Source of the DNA: Paenibacillus sp. 19GGS1-52
Lineage (GTDB): Bacteria; Bacillota; Bacilli; Paenibacillales; Paenibacillaceae
Length of the DNA: 64,000 nt
Direction: 5' to 3'
Assembly (NCBI RefSeq): GCF_022369515.1
Contig: NZ_CP059724.1
Location: 1,922,001-1,986,000, forward strand
Shown one piece after another: positions 36,822-45,248 of the stretch; the first letter of the stretch is position 1; the number at the start of each line of letters is the position of its first letter. The notes under the pieces are model-generated. The model had not been told where the DNA came from. It made no database searches and saw only the letters and a list, made by a program, of their open reading frames with translations. A program made the translations under genes and the position numbers.

Positions 36822-39800
36822 ATGCATAAAGTAGATATCAAAGAAAAAGCACGGACTAGAGATGTCCGGATCTTAAAGAAATGGAACGACGAGAATACAT
36901 TCAAGAGATCCATGGAGAACCGTGAGGGCAAGAAGAACTATGTGTTCTATGAAGGTCCGCCGACCGCTAACGGTGCGCCGCATATCGGGCACGTGCTGGG
37001 ACGGGTAATCAAGGATTTCATCGGCCGTTATCAGACGATGAAAGGCTACCGCGTGGTACGCAAAGCGGGCTGGGATACACATGGTCTGCCTGTTGAGCTT
37101 GGTGTGGAGAAGAAGCTGGGCATTTCTGGCAAGCAGGAGATTGAAGCCTACGGCGTAGAGAAATTCGTGGAACAGTGTAAAGCCAGCGTCTTTGGCTACG
37201 AGAAACAGTGGCGTGAATTTACGGAAGCCATTGGCTATTGGACGGATCTTGATAATCCATATGTCACCCTCAATAACACCTATATTGAGAGTGTGTGGAA
37301 CATTCTGGCAACCGTTCATGAGAAGGGGTTATTGCAACGCGGACACCGTGTCAGCCCGTACTGTCCGAGCTGCCAGACTACGTTAAGCTCGCATGAAGTG
37401 GCACAGGGCTACAAGACCGTTAAGGACCTCAGTGCGACTGCGAAGTTCAAGCTGGATGACAGCGGCGATTATGTGCTGGCCTGGACGACAACGCCTTGGA
37501 CCTTGCCAGCGCATATGGCTTTGGCCATGAATCCGGACATGGATTATGTACGCGCGCAGCAAGAGGACGGCGTGTATGTGCTGGCCAAGAATTTGGTGGA
37601 TGAGGTGCTGAAGGGTGAGCACACGATCCTTTCGACACATAAAGGCTCCGAATATATCGGCAAAACCTATGCGCCGCCATTTGGATATATTCAGGCAGAG
37701 AAAAGTAATGTCATCGTCGGCGCTTCCTTTGTTACGGACTCCAGTGGTACAGGGATTGTGCATATGGCTCCTGCGCATGGTGAAGATGACTATAAGACCT
37801 GCCGCGAACACGGCATCAGCTTCGTCAATGTGGTTGATTTATCGGGTAAATATACAGCTGTAGTGACTGATTTTGCCGGACGTTTTGTGAAAGACTGTGA
37901 TCTGGACATTGTTAAAGCATTGTCTGAAAAGGGCTTGCTTTACAGCAAAGAAAAATACGAGCACAGCTACCCGTTCTGCTGGCGCTGCGATACGCCGCTG
38001 TTGTATTACGCAACAGACAGCTGGTTTATCAACACGACGGCCATTAAGGATCAGCTGATCGCTAATAATAACACGGTGAACTGGTACCCTGAGCATGTGC
38101 GCGAAGGTCGGTTTGGCAAATTCCTGGATGAGCTTGTGGACTGGAACATCAGCCGTAACCGCTACTGGGGCACACCGCTGAACGTGTGGGTATGTCAGGA
38201 TACCGGCAAAGAATTTGCTCCACACAGCATCGCTGAGATGAGATCGATGGCGATTGGTGAAGTAGCTGAGGATATCGAGCTGCATAAGCCTTATGTAGAT
38301 AACATCAAGCTGCGCAGTCCGTTTAGCGAAGGTGGAGTGATGGTGCGGACTTCAGAGGTGATCGACGTCTGGTTCGACAGCGGTTCGATGCCTTTTGCCC
38401 AGAGCCACTATCCATTTGAGGATGCGGATAAGCTGAACGATCAATATCCAGCGGATATGATCTGTGAAGGGATTGACCAGACACGCGGCTGGTTCTACAG
38501 CTTGCTGGCAGTTTCCACTTTGTTCAAGGGCGTTGCTCCATACAAGGCGGTTATTGCTACCGGCCACATCCTTGATGAGAATGGTCAAAAAATGTCCAAA
38601 TCCAAGGGCAATGTCATTGATCCGTGGGAAATCATCAATGAGTATGGTACCGATGCTTTCCGCTGGGCGATTCTGTCTGACAGTGCGCCATGGAATAACA
38701 AACGTTTCTCCCGCGGACTGGTAGGTGAGACCAAATCCAAGATTGTCGATACGTTGGTAAATACGCATGCGTTCCTGACGTTATATGCAGGCATTGATGG
38801 CTACGACCCGGCCGACCATCCGTTTAAATTGTCGGAGAATAAGCTGGATCGCTGGATTCTATCCCGCCTGAACAGCCTGATCCTCGTAGTGGAGAAAGGC
38901 TTGGCCATTAACGACTTCGTCAATTCGTCCAAAGCGATTGAGAACTTTATAGATGAGCTAAGCAACTGGTACATCCGTCGTTCCCGCGACCGTTTCTGGG
39001 GCAGCGGCTTGGGTGAAGAGAAGCTGGATGCTTACCGTACGCTGACCCATGTGCTACTGACTACGGCAACGCTGATGGCTCCATTTACACCTATGTTGTC
39101 TGAGGATATCTTTACGAACCTGGGCGGTGGTGAAAGTGTCCATTTGGTGGATTATCCGGTAGCTGACGAAAGTCTGATCGACAAAGACCTGGAGCAGAAT
39201 ATGGAGACTGCCAGACAAATCGTTGAGCTGGCGCGTAATGTGCGTAACGAGACAGGCATCAAGACGCGCCAACCGCTGTCTGAGCTGATCGTATCGCTGG
39301 ATCATACGTTCGATGTGGCTGACTATGAAGAGATTGTTAAAGATGAGATTAATATCAAAACAATCGTGCTTGAGACTAGCGACAGCGGATTTGTTGATTT
39401 CACGCTGAAGCTGAATCTTAAGGTTGCGGGTAAAAAATACGGCAAAAGCGTTGGCTTCCTGCAAGGCTTCCTAAAAGCACTGGACAGCGAATCCACTCGC
39501 AAAACAGTACAGGATGGCCTTATTGCCATCGTCTCTCCAGAGGGCGAAGAGCTGCAGATCACTGCAGAAGAGCTGCTCGTAGAGAAACAAGCGAAACCGG
39601 GTTTTGCTTCGGCATCTGGCTACGGTATTACCGTTGCGTTGAATACCGAGATCACACCTGAGCTGGAGCAGGAGGGCTGGGTGCGCGAGATTGTGCGTGC
39701 GGTGCAGGATTACCGCAAGCGCCTGGATCTGGCGATTGAGAAACGGATCGCCCTGACCTTACATGTGGACGCTGAGCTTAAAGCAGCGGTTACTGCTTTT

Positions 39801-39914
39801 GAACATGTATTGCGCGAAAATGTACTCGTGACGACTATTGATTTCGATGGCGAGCATACTTTTGAAACGGTAGATGTCGGCGGTAAATCGATTGGCATAT
39901 ATATTGGCGCTTAA
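36822..39914 (+). CDS. ileS: Isoleucyl-tRNA synthetase, type 2 (IleS2-like)
   Basis: Charges tRNA-Ile. 1030 aa, longer than the usual 920-aa bacterial IleS1. The class I motif HIGH is in GAPHIGHVLGR (about residues 54-57) within YEGPPTANG, and KMSKSKGN is near 590. Both the length and the YEGPPTANG sequence match the eukaryote-like IleS2 type, which is generally poorly inhibited by mupirocin. The editing CP1 domain and anticodon-binding domain follow in order. It holds the chromosomal position (divIVA-ileS-lspA) of ileS1 in Bacillus and is controlled by the upstream T-box. ATG 36822 follows CACGAAAGGA. Confidence 0.95.
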   Translation: MHKVDIKEKARTRDVRILKKWNDENTFKRSMENREGKKNYVFYEGPPTANGAPHIGHVLGRVIKDFIGRYQTMKGYRVVRKAGWDTHGLPVELGVEKKLGISGKQEIEAYGVEKFVEQCKASVFGYEKQWREFTEAIGYWTDLDNPYVTLNNTYIESVWNILATVHEKGLLQRGHRVSPYCPSCQTTLSSHEVAQGYKTVKDLSATAKFKLDDSGDYVLAWTTTPWTLPAHMALAMNPDMDYVRAQQEDGVYVLAKNLVDEVLKGEHTILSTHKGSEYIGKTYAPPFGYIQAEKSNVIVGASFVTDSSGTGIVHMAPAHGEDDYKTCREHGISFVNVVDLSGKYTAVVTDFAGRFVKDCDLDIVKALSEKGLLYSKEKYEHSYPFCWRCDTPLLYYATDSWFINTTAIKDQLIANNNTVNWYPEHVREGRFGKFLDELVDWNISRNRYWGTPLNVWVCQDTGKEFAPHSIAEMRSMAIGEVAEDIELHKPYVDNIKLRSPFSEGGVMVRTSEVIDVWFDSGSMPFAQSHYPFEDADKLNDQYPADMICEGIDQTRGWFYSLLAVSTLFKGVAPYKAVIATGHILDENGQKMSKSKGNVIDPWEIINEYGTDAFRWAILSDSAPWNNKRFSRGLVGETKSKIVDTLVNTHAFLTLYAGIDGYDPADHPFKLSENKLDRWILSRLNSLILVVEKGLAINDFVNSSKAIENFIDELSNWYIRRSRDRFWGSGLGEEKLDAYRTLTHVLLTTATLMAPFTPMLSEDIFTNLGGGESVHLVDYPVADESLIDKDLEQNMETARQIVELARNVRNETGIKTRQPLSELIVSLDHTFDVADYEEIVKDEINIKTIVLETSDSGFVDFTLKLNLKVAGKKYGKSVGFLQGFLKALDSESTRKTVQDGLIAIVSPEGEELQITAEELLVEKQAKPGFASASGYGITVALNTEITPELEQEGWVREIVRAVQDYRKRLDLAIEKRIALTLHVDAELKAAVTAFEHVLRENVLVTTIDFDGEHTFETVDVGGKSIGIYIGA

Positions 39915-39965
39915 AGCTCCTGCATTACCTGTCCCTAAACAGCATATACTAGCTCCACAAGAAGA

Positions 39966-40062
39966 AATGGCCTTGTCGTTAGCTTAAGGGCGACACCTGT
40001 TTCTCGGAGAAATATAAGTACGTATTGCGTGGGATACACATCTGCTTATATTTCGGCGCAAA
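39966..40062 (-). repeat. Intergenic structured repeat, copy C (reverse orientation)
   Basis: Read on the minus strand it gives AAATATAAG ... CTTATATTTCTC (nested hairpin), a second hairpin with GTCG/CGAC arms, and an end motif TTTCTTCTTG, the same order as copies A and B. The arms differ in sequence but stay complementary. It sits just after ileS. Confidence 0.65.
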
Positions 40063-40063
40063 A

Positions 40064-40115
40064 AGACGAGCCCCGTGCGTAAAGAGATAATCTCTTTGGC
40101 CGGGCTCGTTTAGTT
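40064..40115 (+). terminator. Terminator after ileS
   Basis: CGAGCCC/GGGCTCG outer stem and AAAGAGA/TCTCTTT inner stem, followed by TTTAGTTTG. It ends the ileS transcript. Confidence 0.75.
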
Positions 40116-40151
40116 TGTGGTGGATAAGGGAACAGGAAAGGAGCCAAATCC

Positions 40152-40607
40152 GTGGAAGGTCGGAAGGCAAGAGAAGGGGAGTTAGTATCGAAAGGGCGAA
40201 TCACCGTCAAGACCTCGGGAGGAAGCAGCAGCCCAAGTAGCGAATCCGTTCGTAAATCTGTCCATCCAGAGTCCTCTGCCACCATTCAACGTGAAGTGGA
40301 GGATATGTCTCCAGAGGAGAAGCTGAACACCATGTACCGAATGACTAACGGACTGGCTCAGCAGATGGAAAAAGCGCGGATTTCTGAATATACGGAGCTT
40401 CTGCTGTCCCCTTGGCGTCTGATTGGCTTAAATCTACTGTCAGGAACCGTACGTGGGCTGGGGATTGCGCTGGGTTTTACTTTTTTTGCGGCAACAATTG
40501 TGTATGTGCTTCAAGTGCTTGGTGCGCTTAATCTGCCGATTATCGGAGATTATATTGCTGACATCGTGCGCATCGTTCAGCATCAGCTGGAACTGAAGAC
40601 GTTCTAA
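40152..40607 (+). CDS. DUF5665-type small membrane protein
   Basis: 151 aa, function unknown. A basic, Ser-rich N-terminus of about 45 residues is followed by MSPEEKLNTMYRMTNGLAQQMEKARISEYTELL and a hydrophobic stretch (about residues 90-125: LLSGTVRGLGIALGFTFFAATIVYVLQVLG), so probably one or two membrane helices. The YxxLLxxPWRLIGLNLLSGxxRGLG text is like DUF5665 proteins of Firmicutes as I recall them. GTG start, behind AAAGGAG. Confidence 0.7.
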   Translation: MEGRKAREGELVSKGRITVKTSGGSSSPSSESVRKSVHPESSATIQREVEDMSPEEKLNTMYRMTNGLAQQMEKARISEYTELLLSPWRLIGLNLLSGTVRGLGIALGFTFFAATIVYVLQVLGALNLPIIGDYIADIVRIVQHQLELKTF

Positions 40608-40622
40608 TAGAGGAGTATATGA

Positions 40623-41168
40623 ATGAGAATCAATACTCAGGAATTCTATATAAATGGTATAAGCTATACCATTAGGTCTGCACTTGCCAAAGATGCCCAA
40701 GTATTATCGGAAATTAGGTTGTTGATGGATGGGGAGACTGAGAATTTAGACAGAGAAAAAGGAGAAGGTTACATAGATATATCTGGTTTCGAACAGCTTA
40801 TTAAAGCAGATACAGAAAATAACAGAAACCTATTTTTAGTGGCGGAACTAAATGATGAAATCGTCGGATTTTCAAGATGTGCCGGAAATTTGTTGAAGCG
40901 ATCCTCTCATAAAGTAGAATTTGGAGTCTGCGTATTAAAAGAGTATTGGGGAAACGGTATCGGCAAAAATCTGTTGAAAGAATCAATCGCCTGGGCTGAC
41001 GGTAGTGGAGTCACAAAAATAACTTTAAACGTGCTGGAAACAAATGATAAAGCCATCGAGCTTTATAAGAAGTCGGGCTTTGAAATCGAAGGCGTACTTC
41101 GGAAAGATAAACTACTTGCAGACGGCAAATACTACAACACTATTATTATGGGAAGATTTAAGGAATGA
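40623..41168 (+). CDS. GNAT-family N-acetyltransferase
   Basis: 181 aa. Acetyl-CoA binding motif A (VEFGVCVLKEYWGNGIGKNLL, about residues 100-120) and motif B (LNVLETNDKAIELYKKSGFEIEG) identify the GNAT fold. The C-terminus resembles ribosomal-protein or small-molecule acetyltransferases of the RimL/YhhY kind; substrate unknown. The gene is visibly more AT-rich than its neighbours and lies next to an insertion sequence, so it may be acquired. GAGGAG stands in front of the ATG. Confidence 0.85.
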   Translation: MRINTQEFYINGISYTIRSALAKDAQVLSEIRLLMDGETENLDREKGEGYIDISGFEQLIKADTENNRNLFLVAELNDEIVGFSRCAGNLLKRSSHKVEFGVCVLKEYWGNGIGKNLLKESIAWADGSGVTKITLNVLETNDKAIELYKKSGFEIEGVLRKDKLLADGKYYNTIIMGRFKE

Positions 41169-41368
41169 AGACTAAATAAAGGGCTCAAAACCAAAAATAG
41201 CGGTTGACGAATTTGTGTGAACGAATTAGGAGTCAAACCTACAAAGCCAGAATAGTTGAAGTTCAACCTTGGTGGACTGCAGTGCCGCTATTTCACTTTT
41301 GAAGGGGATTTGGGAACAAGAAGCGGACTCAGTGACCTTCTGTCAATAGAGTGGACACGGTAAAAGGG

Positions 41369-42202
41369 TCAGTTGGCAAACTTTAGGTTCTTGTAATACA
41401 GCGATTCAAAACGATCCGGTGAGAGGTAGTCCAATTTACTGTGTATTCTTTTCCGGTTGTAGAAAAACTCGATATACCTAAACAAGTGATTCTTTGCTTC
41501 TTCTTTCGTTAAGAACCTTCTGCGGTAAACGAGTTCTCGTTTGAGGATGCTGTGGAACGATTCGATGCAGGCATTGTCATAGCAATTCCCTCGGCGACTC
41601 ATGCTTCGGATCATATGGTATTCTTTTAGTTTTTTTCGGTAATCTGTGGAGGCATATTGACTGCCTCGGTCCGAATGGTGAATGAGCCCTTTTTCGGGTT
41701 GCTGCGACTTGTAGGCCTTTTCCAGAGCTGCTGAAACGAGGTCTACCTTCATACGGTTTCCAAGCTCCCAACCGACAATCTTACGTGTGTACAAATCCAA
41801 AACGCTCGCTAAATACAACACACCTTGGCGTGTGTGAATGTAGGTAATGTCCGTTACCCATACTTGATTCGGCATCGTACACACGTCGAAATGCTGGTTT
41901 AGCCAGTTGGGGGCAATAGGAAAGTCGTGGTTAGAATCGGTCGTCTGGACTTTGAATTTGCCGGTTGCTTGGGAGCGAAGCTTGTTCTCACGCATGATTC
42001 GGCCTACCGTTTTCTCACCGACGACGAATCCTTCTTCCTGCAATTTCTTTGTGATTTTGGGGCTGCCGTAAATTTCATCATTGTCGTAAAAGTGATATTC
42101 AATGCGCTTTAAGAGCCGTTCACGATGCATTTTTCGGTCACTGGGAGGGGAGAGTCGCCACTTGTAATAGCCACTTCTAGATACTTCTAATAGGCTGCAC
42201 AT
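41369..42202 (-). CDS. IS3-family transposase OrfB (DDE integrase domain)
   Basis: Catalytic part of the transposase, 277 aa from its first ATG. HTH_21-like N-terminus (MCSLLEVSRSGYYKW), then the rve integrase core with D in VWVTDITYI, D in LIHHSDRGSQYAS, and E in NACIESFHSILKRE (the DDE triad), followed by RFIEFFYNRKRIHSKLDY-like text. The frame is open upstream to the A7 run at 42283-42289, so the natural product is an OrfAB fusion made by -1 frameshifting; the ATG at 42202 may not be a true start. Confidence 0.93.
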   Translation of the reverse strand: MCSLLEVSRSGYYKWRLSPPSDRKMHRERLLKRIEYHFYDNDEIYGSPKITKKLQEEGFVVGEKTVGRIMRENKLRSQATGKFKVQTTDSNHDFPIAPNWLNQHFDVCTMPNQVWVTDITYIHTRQGVLYLASVLDLYTRKIVGWELGNRMKVDLVSAALEKAYKSQQPEKGLIHHSDRGSQYASTDYRKKLKEYHMIRSMSRRGNCYDNACIESFHSILKRELVYRRRFLTKEEAKNHLFRYIEFFYNRKRIHSKLDYLSPDRFESLYYKNLKFAN

Positions 42203-42249
42203 CTTCTCAATCCGGAATTCGGAGCGATGCTCCTCAATAAATCGGAACT

Positions 42250-42543
42250 TTAACTCCGGTCTTTGCTGAAGATGTGCATCGCTTTTTTTAAAATAGCGAC
42301 CTCCTCTTCCAGATCCTTATTCTTTTGTTCCAAATCGTGGATCTGCTGTTCCTGGATACGTAGCTTTCCACTGCCTACAAACGGTTCGTTGGGGAACTGC
42401 CGGTACTTCACCATCCAATTTTTCAAAGTTCCTTTAGGAATGTTCAATTCTTCCGCAATGTCGGTAATGGACTTCTGCTGTTCTTGGACATATTTTACTG
42501 TTTGTTCTATAAATTCTTTGTTATAACGTTGACGTTCGGTCAC
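42250..42543 (-). CDS. IS3-family transposase OrfA (helix-turn-helix)
   Basis: 97-aa DNA-binding partner: MTERQRYNKEFIEQTVKYVQEQQKS is the transposase-8 type helix-turn-helix, followed by a leucine-zipper coiled coil (LRIQEQQIHDLEQKNKDLEEEVAILKKA). GTG 42543 stands behind GAGGTGAT; the frame also opens at GTG 42552 within that site. The 3' part carries TTA AAA AAA GCG, where a -1 slip joins OrfB. Confidence 0.9.
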   Translation of the reverse strand: MTERQRYNKEFIEQTVKYVQEQQKSITDIAEELNIPKGTLKNWMVKYRQFPNEPFVGSGKLRIQEQQIHDLEQKNKDLEEEVAILKKAMHIFSKDRS

Positions 42544-42720
42544 GGCAATCACCTCTTCTGGAGTATTATTCTATTATCCATGGGTTCTACTTTCCGTGTC
42601 CACTTCTTAGTCTAGGTCATGGTGTCCGCTAAATTTCCCAATCTCCTGATTTCGAACAAATAAGGGCCTCTCAGTCCGATTCACCAGGTCAACCCCTGAT
42701 TTTGTGATAGAGCAAAAGAA

Positions 42721-42741
42721 AAGAGCAGCCTGTGGCTACTC
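42721..42741 (-). terminator. Terminator of the yteA-like gene (minus strand)
   Basis: On the minus strand AGTAGCC and GGCTGCT pair around ACA and are followed by CTTTTCTTTTG. The stop codon of the gene lies in the stem. Confidence 0.65.
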
Positions 42742-43467
42742 CCGGTCTTTTTTGCCAAGCGGATCGAGCAGATAGTCTCCTTCGCCGCTCTCCATATAAT
42801 GTCGGTAGCTACGGCCCTTCACTACGGTCACATGGTTTCCTTCAATATCGGTAGCGATAAAGTTCTCCCACGGCTCAACGAAACCTTCGGTTTCATCTGC
42901 TTCAATTTCCATATCGTTATAAGAATCAATATTGCTGCCCTCGGCCATGGCCGGGGAGTCTGAATTGCCCCAGCTTTCAACAATCTGCCAGGCGTCTTCG
43001 CCGTCAAAGCCATTCTGGCCATCGCGCTCGTCGAGACTGGTCCGACCAAAGGGAGGAGATAGAAATTCCTCTTCCACAGGCCGTGTGAACGGTGCATTTT
43101 GACCGGGGTTGTGCTCTCTGCAGTAGCGGGTAGAGGGAATGGCGGATAAGCGTTCAATTGGGATCGGGTTGCCGCACGTAAGGCATAGACCGTAGGTGCC
43201 TTCATCCATGGCGCTCAGGGCAGCGTCGATATTATCCAGCTCATGCTCATCCCGTTCCAGCAGGGAGATATCCATGGAGCGGTTATAAAGCTCAGTGGCA
43301 GCATCGGCGGGATGGTTATCGATTTCAGACAGCTCACCAGTACTATCGCGCATGGATTCCTGCAAACCATAATGCTCATTATTCTTAAGCCTATGCTGAA
43401 TATCTGCCTGCTGCTGGGTAAGAAGAGTACGCAACTGTGAGAGCTGTTGTACGGTTAGGTGCGTCAT
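42736..43467 (-). CDS. TraR/DksA-type zinc-finger protein, YteA/YlyA family
   Basis: 243 aa. An N-terminal coiled coil (LSQLRTLLTQQQADIQHRL), the acidic ELSEIDNHPADAATEL region and a DksA-like zinc finger (CLTCGNPIPIERLSAIPSTRYCREH) at about residues 95-120, then a long acidic C-terminal extension (DxE-rich). The family is known as YteA sporulation-associated proteins; B. subtilis has ylyA of this family between ileS and lspA, the same locus. Here the gene is on the opposite strand to its neighbours. Function probably in modulating RNA polymerase (inference). GGAG lies before the ATG on the minus strand. Confidence 0.88.
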   Translation of the reverse strand: MTHLTVQQLSQLRTLLTQQQADIQHRLKNNEHYGLQESMRDSTGELSEIDNHPADAATELYNRSMDISLLERDEHELDNIDAALSAMDEGTYGLCLTCGNPIPIERLSAIPSTRYCREHNPGQNAPFTRPVEEEFLSPPFGRTSLDERDGQNGFDGEDAWQIVESWGNSDSPAMAEGSNIDSYNDMEIEADETEGFVEPWENFIATDIEGNHVTVVKGRSYRHYMESGEGDYLLDPLGKKDRE

Positions 43468-43677
43468 TATATTTGCTCCTTTCTAATTGCCGGAAGGTTC
43501 TTTGTTAGGTTGACCGGACAGAGCGTTTTTTAGCGCTGGAAAATAGTACCCTCTAATTGCCCGTTATAGAAGCGTCCCCAATAGACGGGTTCTTGAGGCC
43601 TGTGCTACAATATACAAGTCTTTATTGAGTATTCGTACCGCCAAGGCGGGAAAAATAAGAACGGAGTGACAACTTCT

Positions 43678-44172
43678 GTGGTGTACTATCTGATTGCTCT
43701 TATTGTATTTTTGCTGGACCAGGGAACGAAATATTTAATTGCTACTCGCCTGGAACTGGCTGAACAGATCCCTGTGATCGGGAACTTCTTCCTGATTACC
43801 TCCCACCGCAACAGCGGAGCGGCATTTGGCATTCTTGAAGGTCAGCAATGGTTCTTTTTTCTGGTTACGATTGCAGTCGTTGCGGGTATTGTCTGGTACT
43901 TGAATAAGGCTAGAGCTACACGGAAACTACTGCCTTTGGCGCTTGGACTTGTGCTTGGCGGAGCTGTAGGCAACTTTTTGGACCGGATGCTAAATGGCGA
44001 GGTCGTTGATTTCCTGATGTTTAATTTCGGCAGCTACACCTTCCCGATTTTTAATGTGGCGGATTCCTGTATCGTGATCGGGGTAGCGCTTATCATTCTG
44101 GATTCGCTGCGTGATCTTAAGGGCGGAGACGAAATAACTGAAGTAAAGGAAGTAAAAGAAGGGAATGAATGA
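43678..44172 (+). CDS. lspA: Lipoprotein signal peptidase (signal peptidase II)
   Basis: Membrane aspartic protease that cleaves the signal peptides of lipoproteins such as OppA at 21. About 164 aa, four membrane helices. The catalytic aspartates are in GNFLDRMLNGEVVDFL and FNVADSCI, and NSGAAFGIL is the conserved third block. Start uncertain: GTG 43666 overlaps GGAG; GTG 43678 or 43681 has proper spacing and gives VYYLIALIVFLLDQ. Overlaps the next gene by 8 bp. Confidence 0.94.
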   Translation: MVYYLIALIVFLLDQGTKYLIATRLELAEQIPVIGNFFLITSHRNSGAAFGILEGQQWFFFLVTIAVVAGIVWYLNKARATRKLLPLALGLVLGGAVGNFLDRMLNGEVVDFLMFNFGSYTFPIFNVADSCIVIGVALIILDSLRDLKGGDEITEVKEVKEGNE

Positions 44173-45136
44173 ATTGAATAAAGACGTCAATCAGCAGATC
44201 GAATCTGCATTCGAAGAAGAGAGGGACGTCACCGAGTGGACCGTTACCGGAACGAACGACCGGGAGCGAATTGATAAATATATTACGGAGTCCTGGGAAG
44301 AGGATATTTCACGCTCCCAAGTGCAGCTATGGATCAGTGCTGGATACGTTACAGTCAACGGAGCAACAGTGAAAGCCAACTATAAGCTGTTTGAGGGTGA
44401 TCTAGTAGCGATTATGGTTCCTGAGGCGGAAGTAACGGATCTGATACCGGAAAATATTCCGCTGGACGTTGTATATGAAGATAGCGATGTCATTGTTGTG
44501 AATAAGCCGCGCGGCATGGTTGTGCATCCGGCAGTAGGCCATCCGTCCGGCACCTTGGTGAATGCACTGATGTATCATTGCAAGGATCTGTCCGGCATCA
44601 ACGGCGAGATTCGCCCGGGAATTGTGCACCGCATTGACAAGGATACGTCTGGACTCATCATGGCAGCTAAGAATGATGCCAGTCACGTATCACTGTCTGG
44701 GCAACTTAAGGAGCATACCGTAACGCGGCGTTATATAGCAGTGGTTCAGGGCAATCTGTCCCACGATCAAGGCACGGTGGATGCTCCAATCGGCAGAGAT
44801 GCTCATGACCGCAAGCTGTACACTGTAACGCAAAAGAACAGCAAGAAGTCCGTAACGCACTTTACAGTGTTGGAGCGTTTCGGCGATTGTACGCTTGTGG
44901 AGCTGCAATTGGAGACTGGACGAACGCATCAGATTCGTGTTCATATGAAATTTATTGGACATCCGCTGCTGGGTGATCCTATATATGGACGCAGCAAAAA
45001 TTCCTCAATAGTGGGACAGGCTCTGCACGCGGCAGTGCTTGGTTTTGTACATCCTGCTACCGGTGAATATTTGGAATTTAGTGCGCCTATTCCAGCTGAT
45101 ATGGAAGAAGTATTATTCAATCTACGCAGCAGATAA
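44165..45136 (+). CDS. RluD-family 23S rRNA pseudouridine synthase
   Basis: 323 aa: an N-terminal S4 RNA-binding domain (about residues 30-95, IDKYITESWEEDISRSQVQLWISAGYVTVNG) and the RluA/RluD catalytic domain with HRIDKDTSGL (catalytic Asp about residue 158) and LETGRTHQIRVH. Corresponds by position to B. subtilis ylyB, which follows lspA. GAAGGGAATGA gives the ribosome-binding site, and the start overlaps lspA. Confidence 0.93.
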   Translation: MNELNKDVNQQIESAFEEERDVTEWTVTGTNDRERIDKYITESWEEDISRSQVQLWISAGYVTVNGATVKANYKLFEGDLVAIMVPEAEVTDLIPENIPLDVVYEDSDVIVVNKPRGMVVHPAVGHPSGTLVNALMYHCKDLSGINGEIRPGIVHRIDKDTSGLIMAAKNDASHVSLSGQLKEHTVTRRYIAVVQGNLSHDQGTVDAPIGRDAHDRKLYTVTQKNSKKSVTHFTVLERFGDCTLVELQLETGRTHQIRVHMKFIGHPLLGDPIYGRSKNSSIVGQALHAAVLGFVHPATGEYLEFSAPIPADMEEVLFNLRSR

Positions 45137-45248
45137 GTACAAATGAATAGATGATAAATCCATGGTTTTGAAGACAGGTTTACGTCATATTTAGAACTAT
45201 AGATAGAATTAATTTTACGAAAACAAGCCAGGAGATGAGACGAACTTT

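Larger units (their letters stand above)
41333..42619 (-). mobile_element. IS3-family insertion sequence
   Basis: 1287 bp with terminal inverted repeats: the left end reads TGACCT ... AGTGGACACGG and the reverse complement of the right end reads TGACCT ... AGTGGACACGG. Two overlapping frames on the minus strand encode OrfA (helix-turn-helix) and OrfB (DDE integrase), with a slippery A7 run for -1 frameshifting. All frames look intact, so it may be active. I found no clear 3-4 bp target duplication (CAG on the left, TGG on the right). Confidence 0.9.
41312..42643. repeat. Palindromic repeat split by the IS3 element
   Basis: Left of the IS: GATTTGGGAACAAGAAGCGGAC (41308-41329 region). Right of it: GTCCGCTAAATTTCCCAATC (42624-42643). 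The arms are near-perfect inverted copies (AGCGGAC/GTCCGCT and GGGAA/TTCCC), so the IS sits in the loop of a pre-existing hairpin. Confidence 0.55.

Noticed and set aside
36024..36834. Several overlapping frames on both strands in the GC-rich repeat
   Set aside because: They follow the tandem repeat in all frames, are Pro/Ala/Arg-rich and lack ribosome-binding sites; stops are rare there because of GC content.
41169..41332. Possible remnant gene between the GNAT gene and the IS
   Set aside because: No frame of note; AAATAGCGG and CCGCTATTT inverted copies (about 41207 and 41284) suggest repeat DNA instead.
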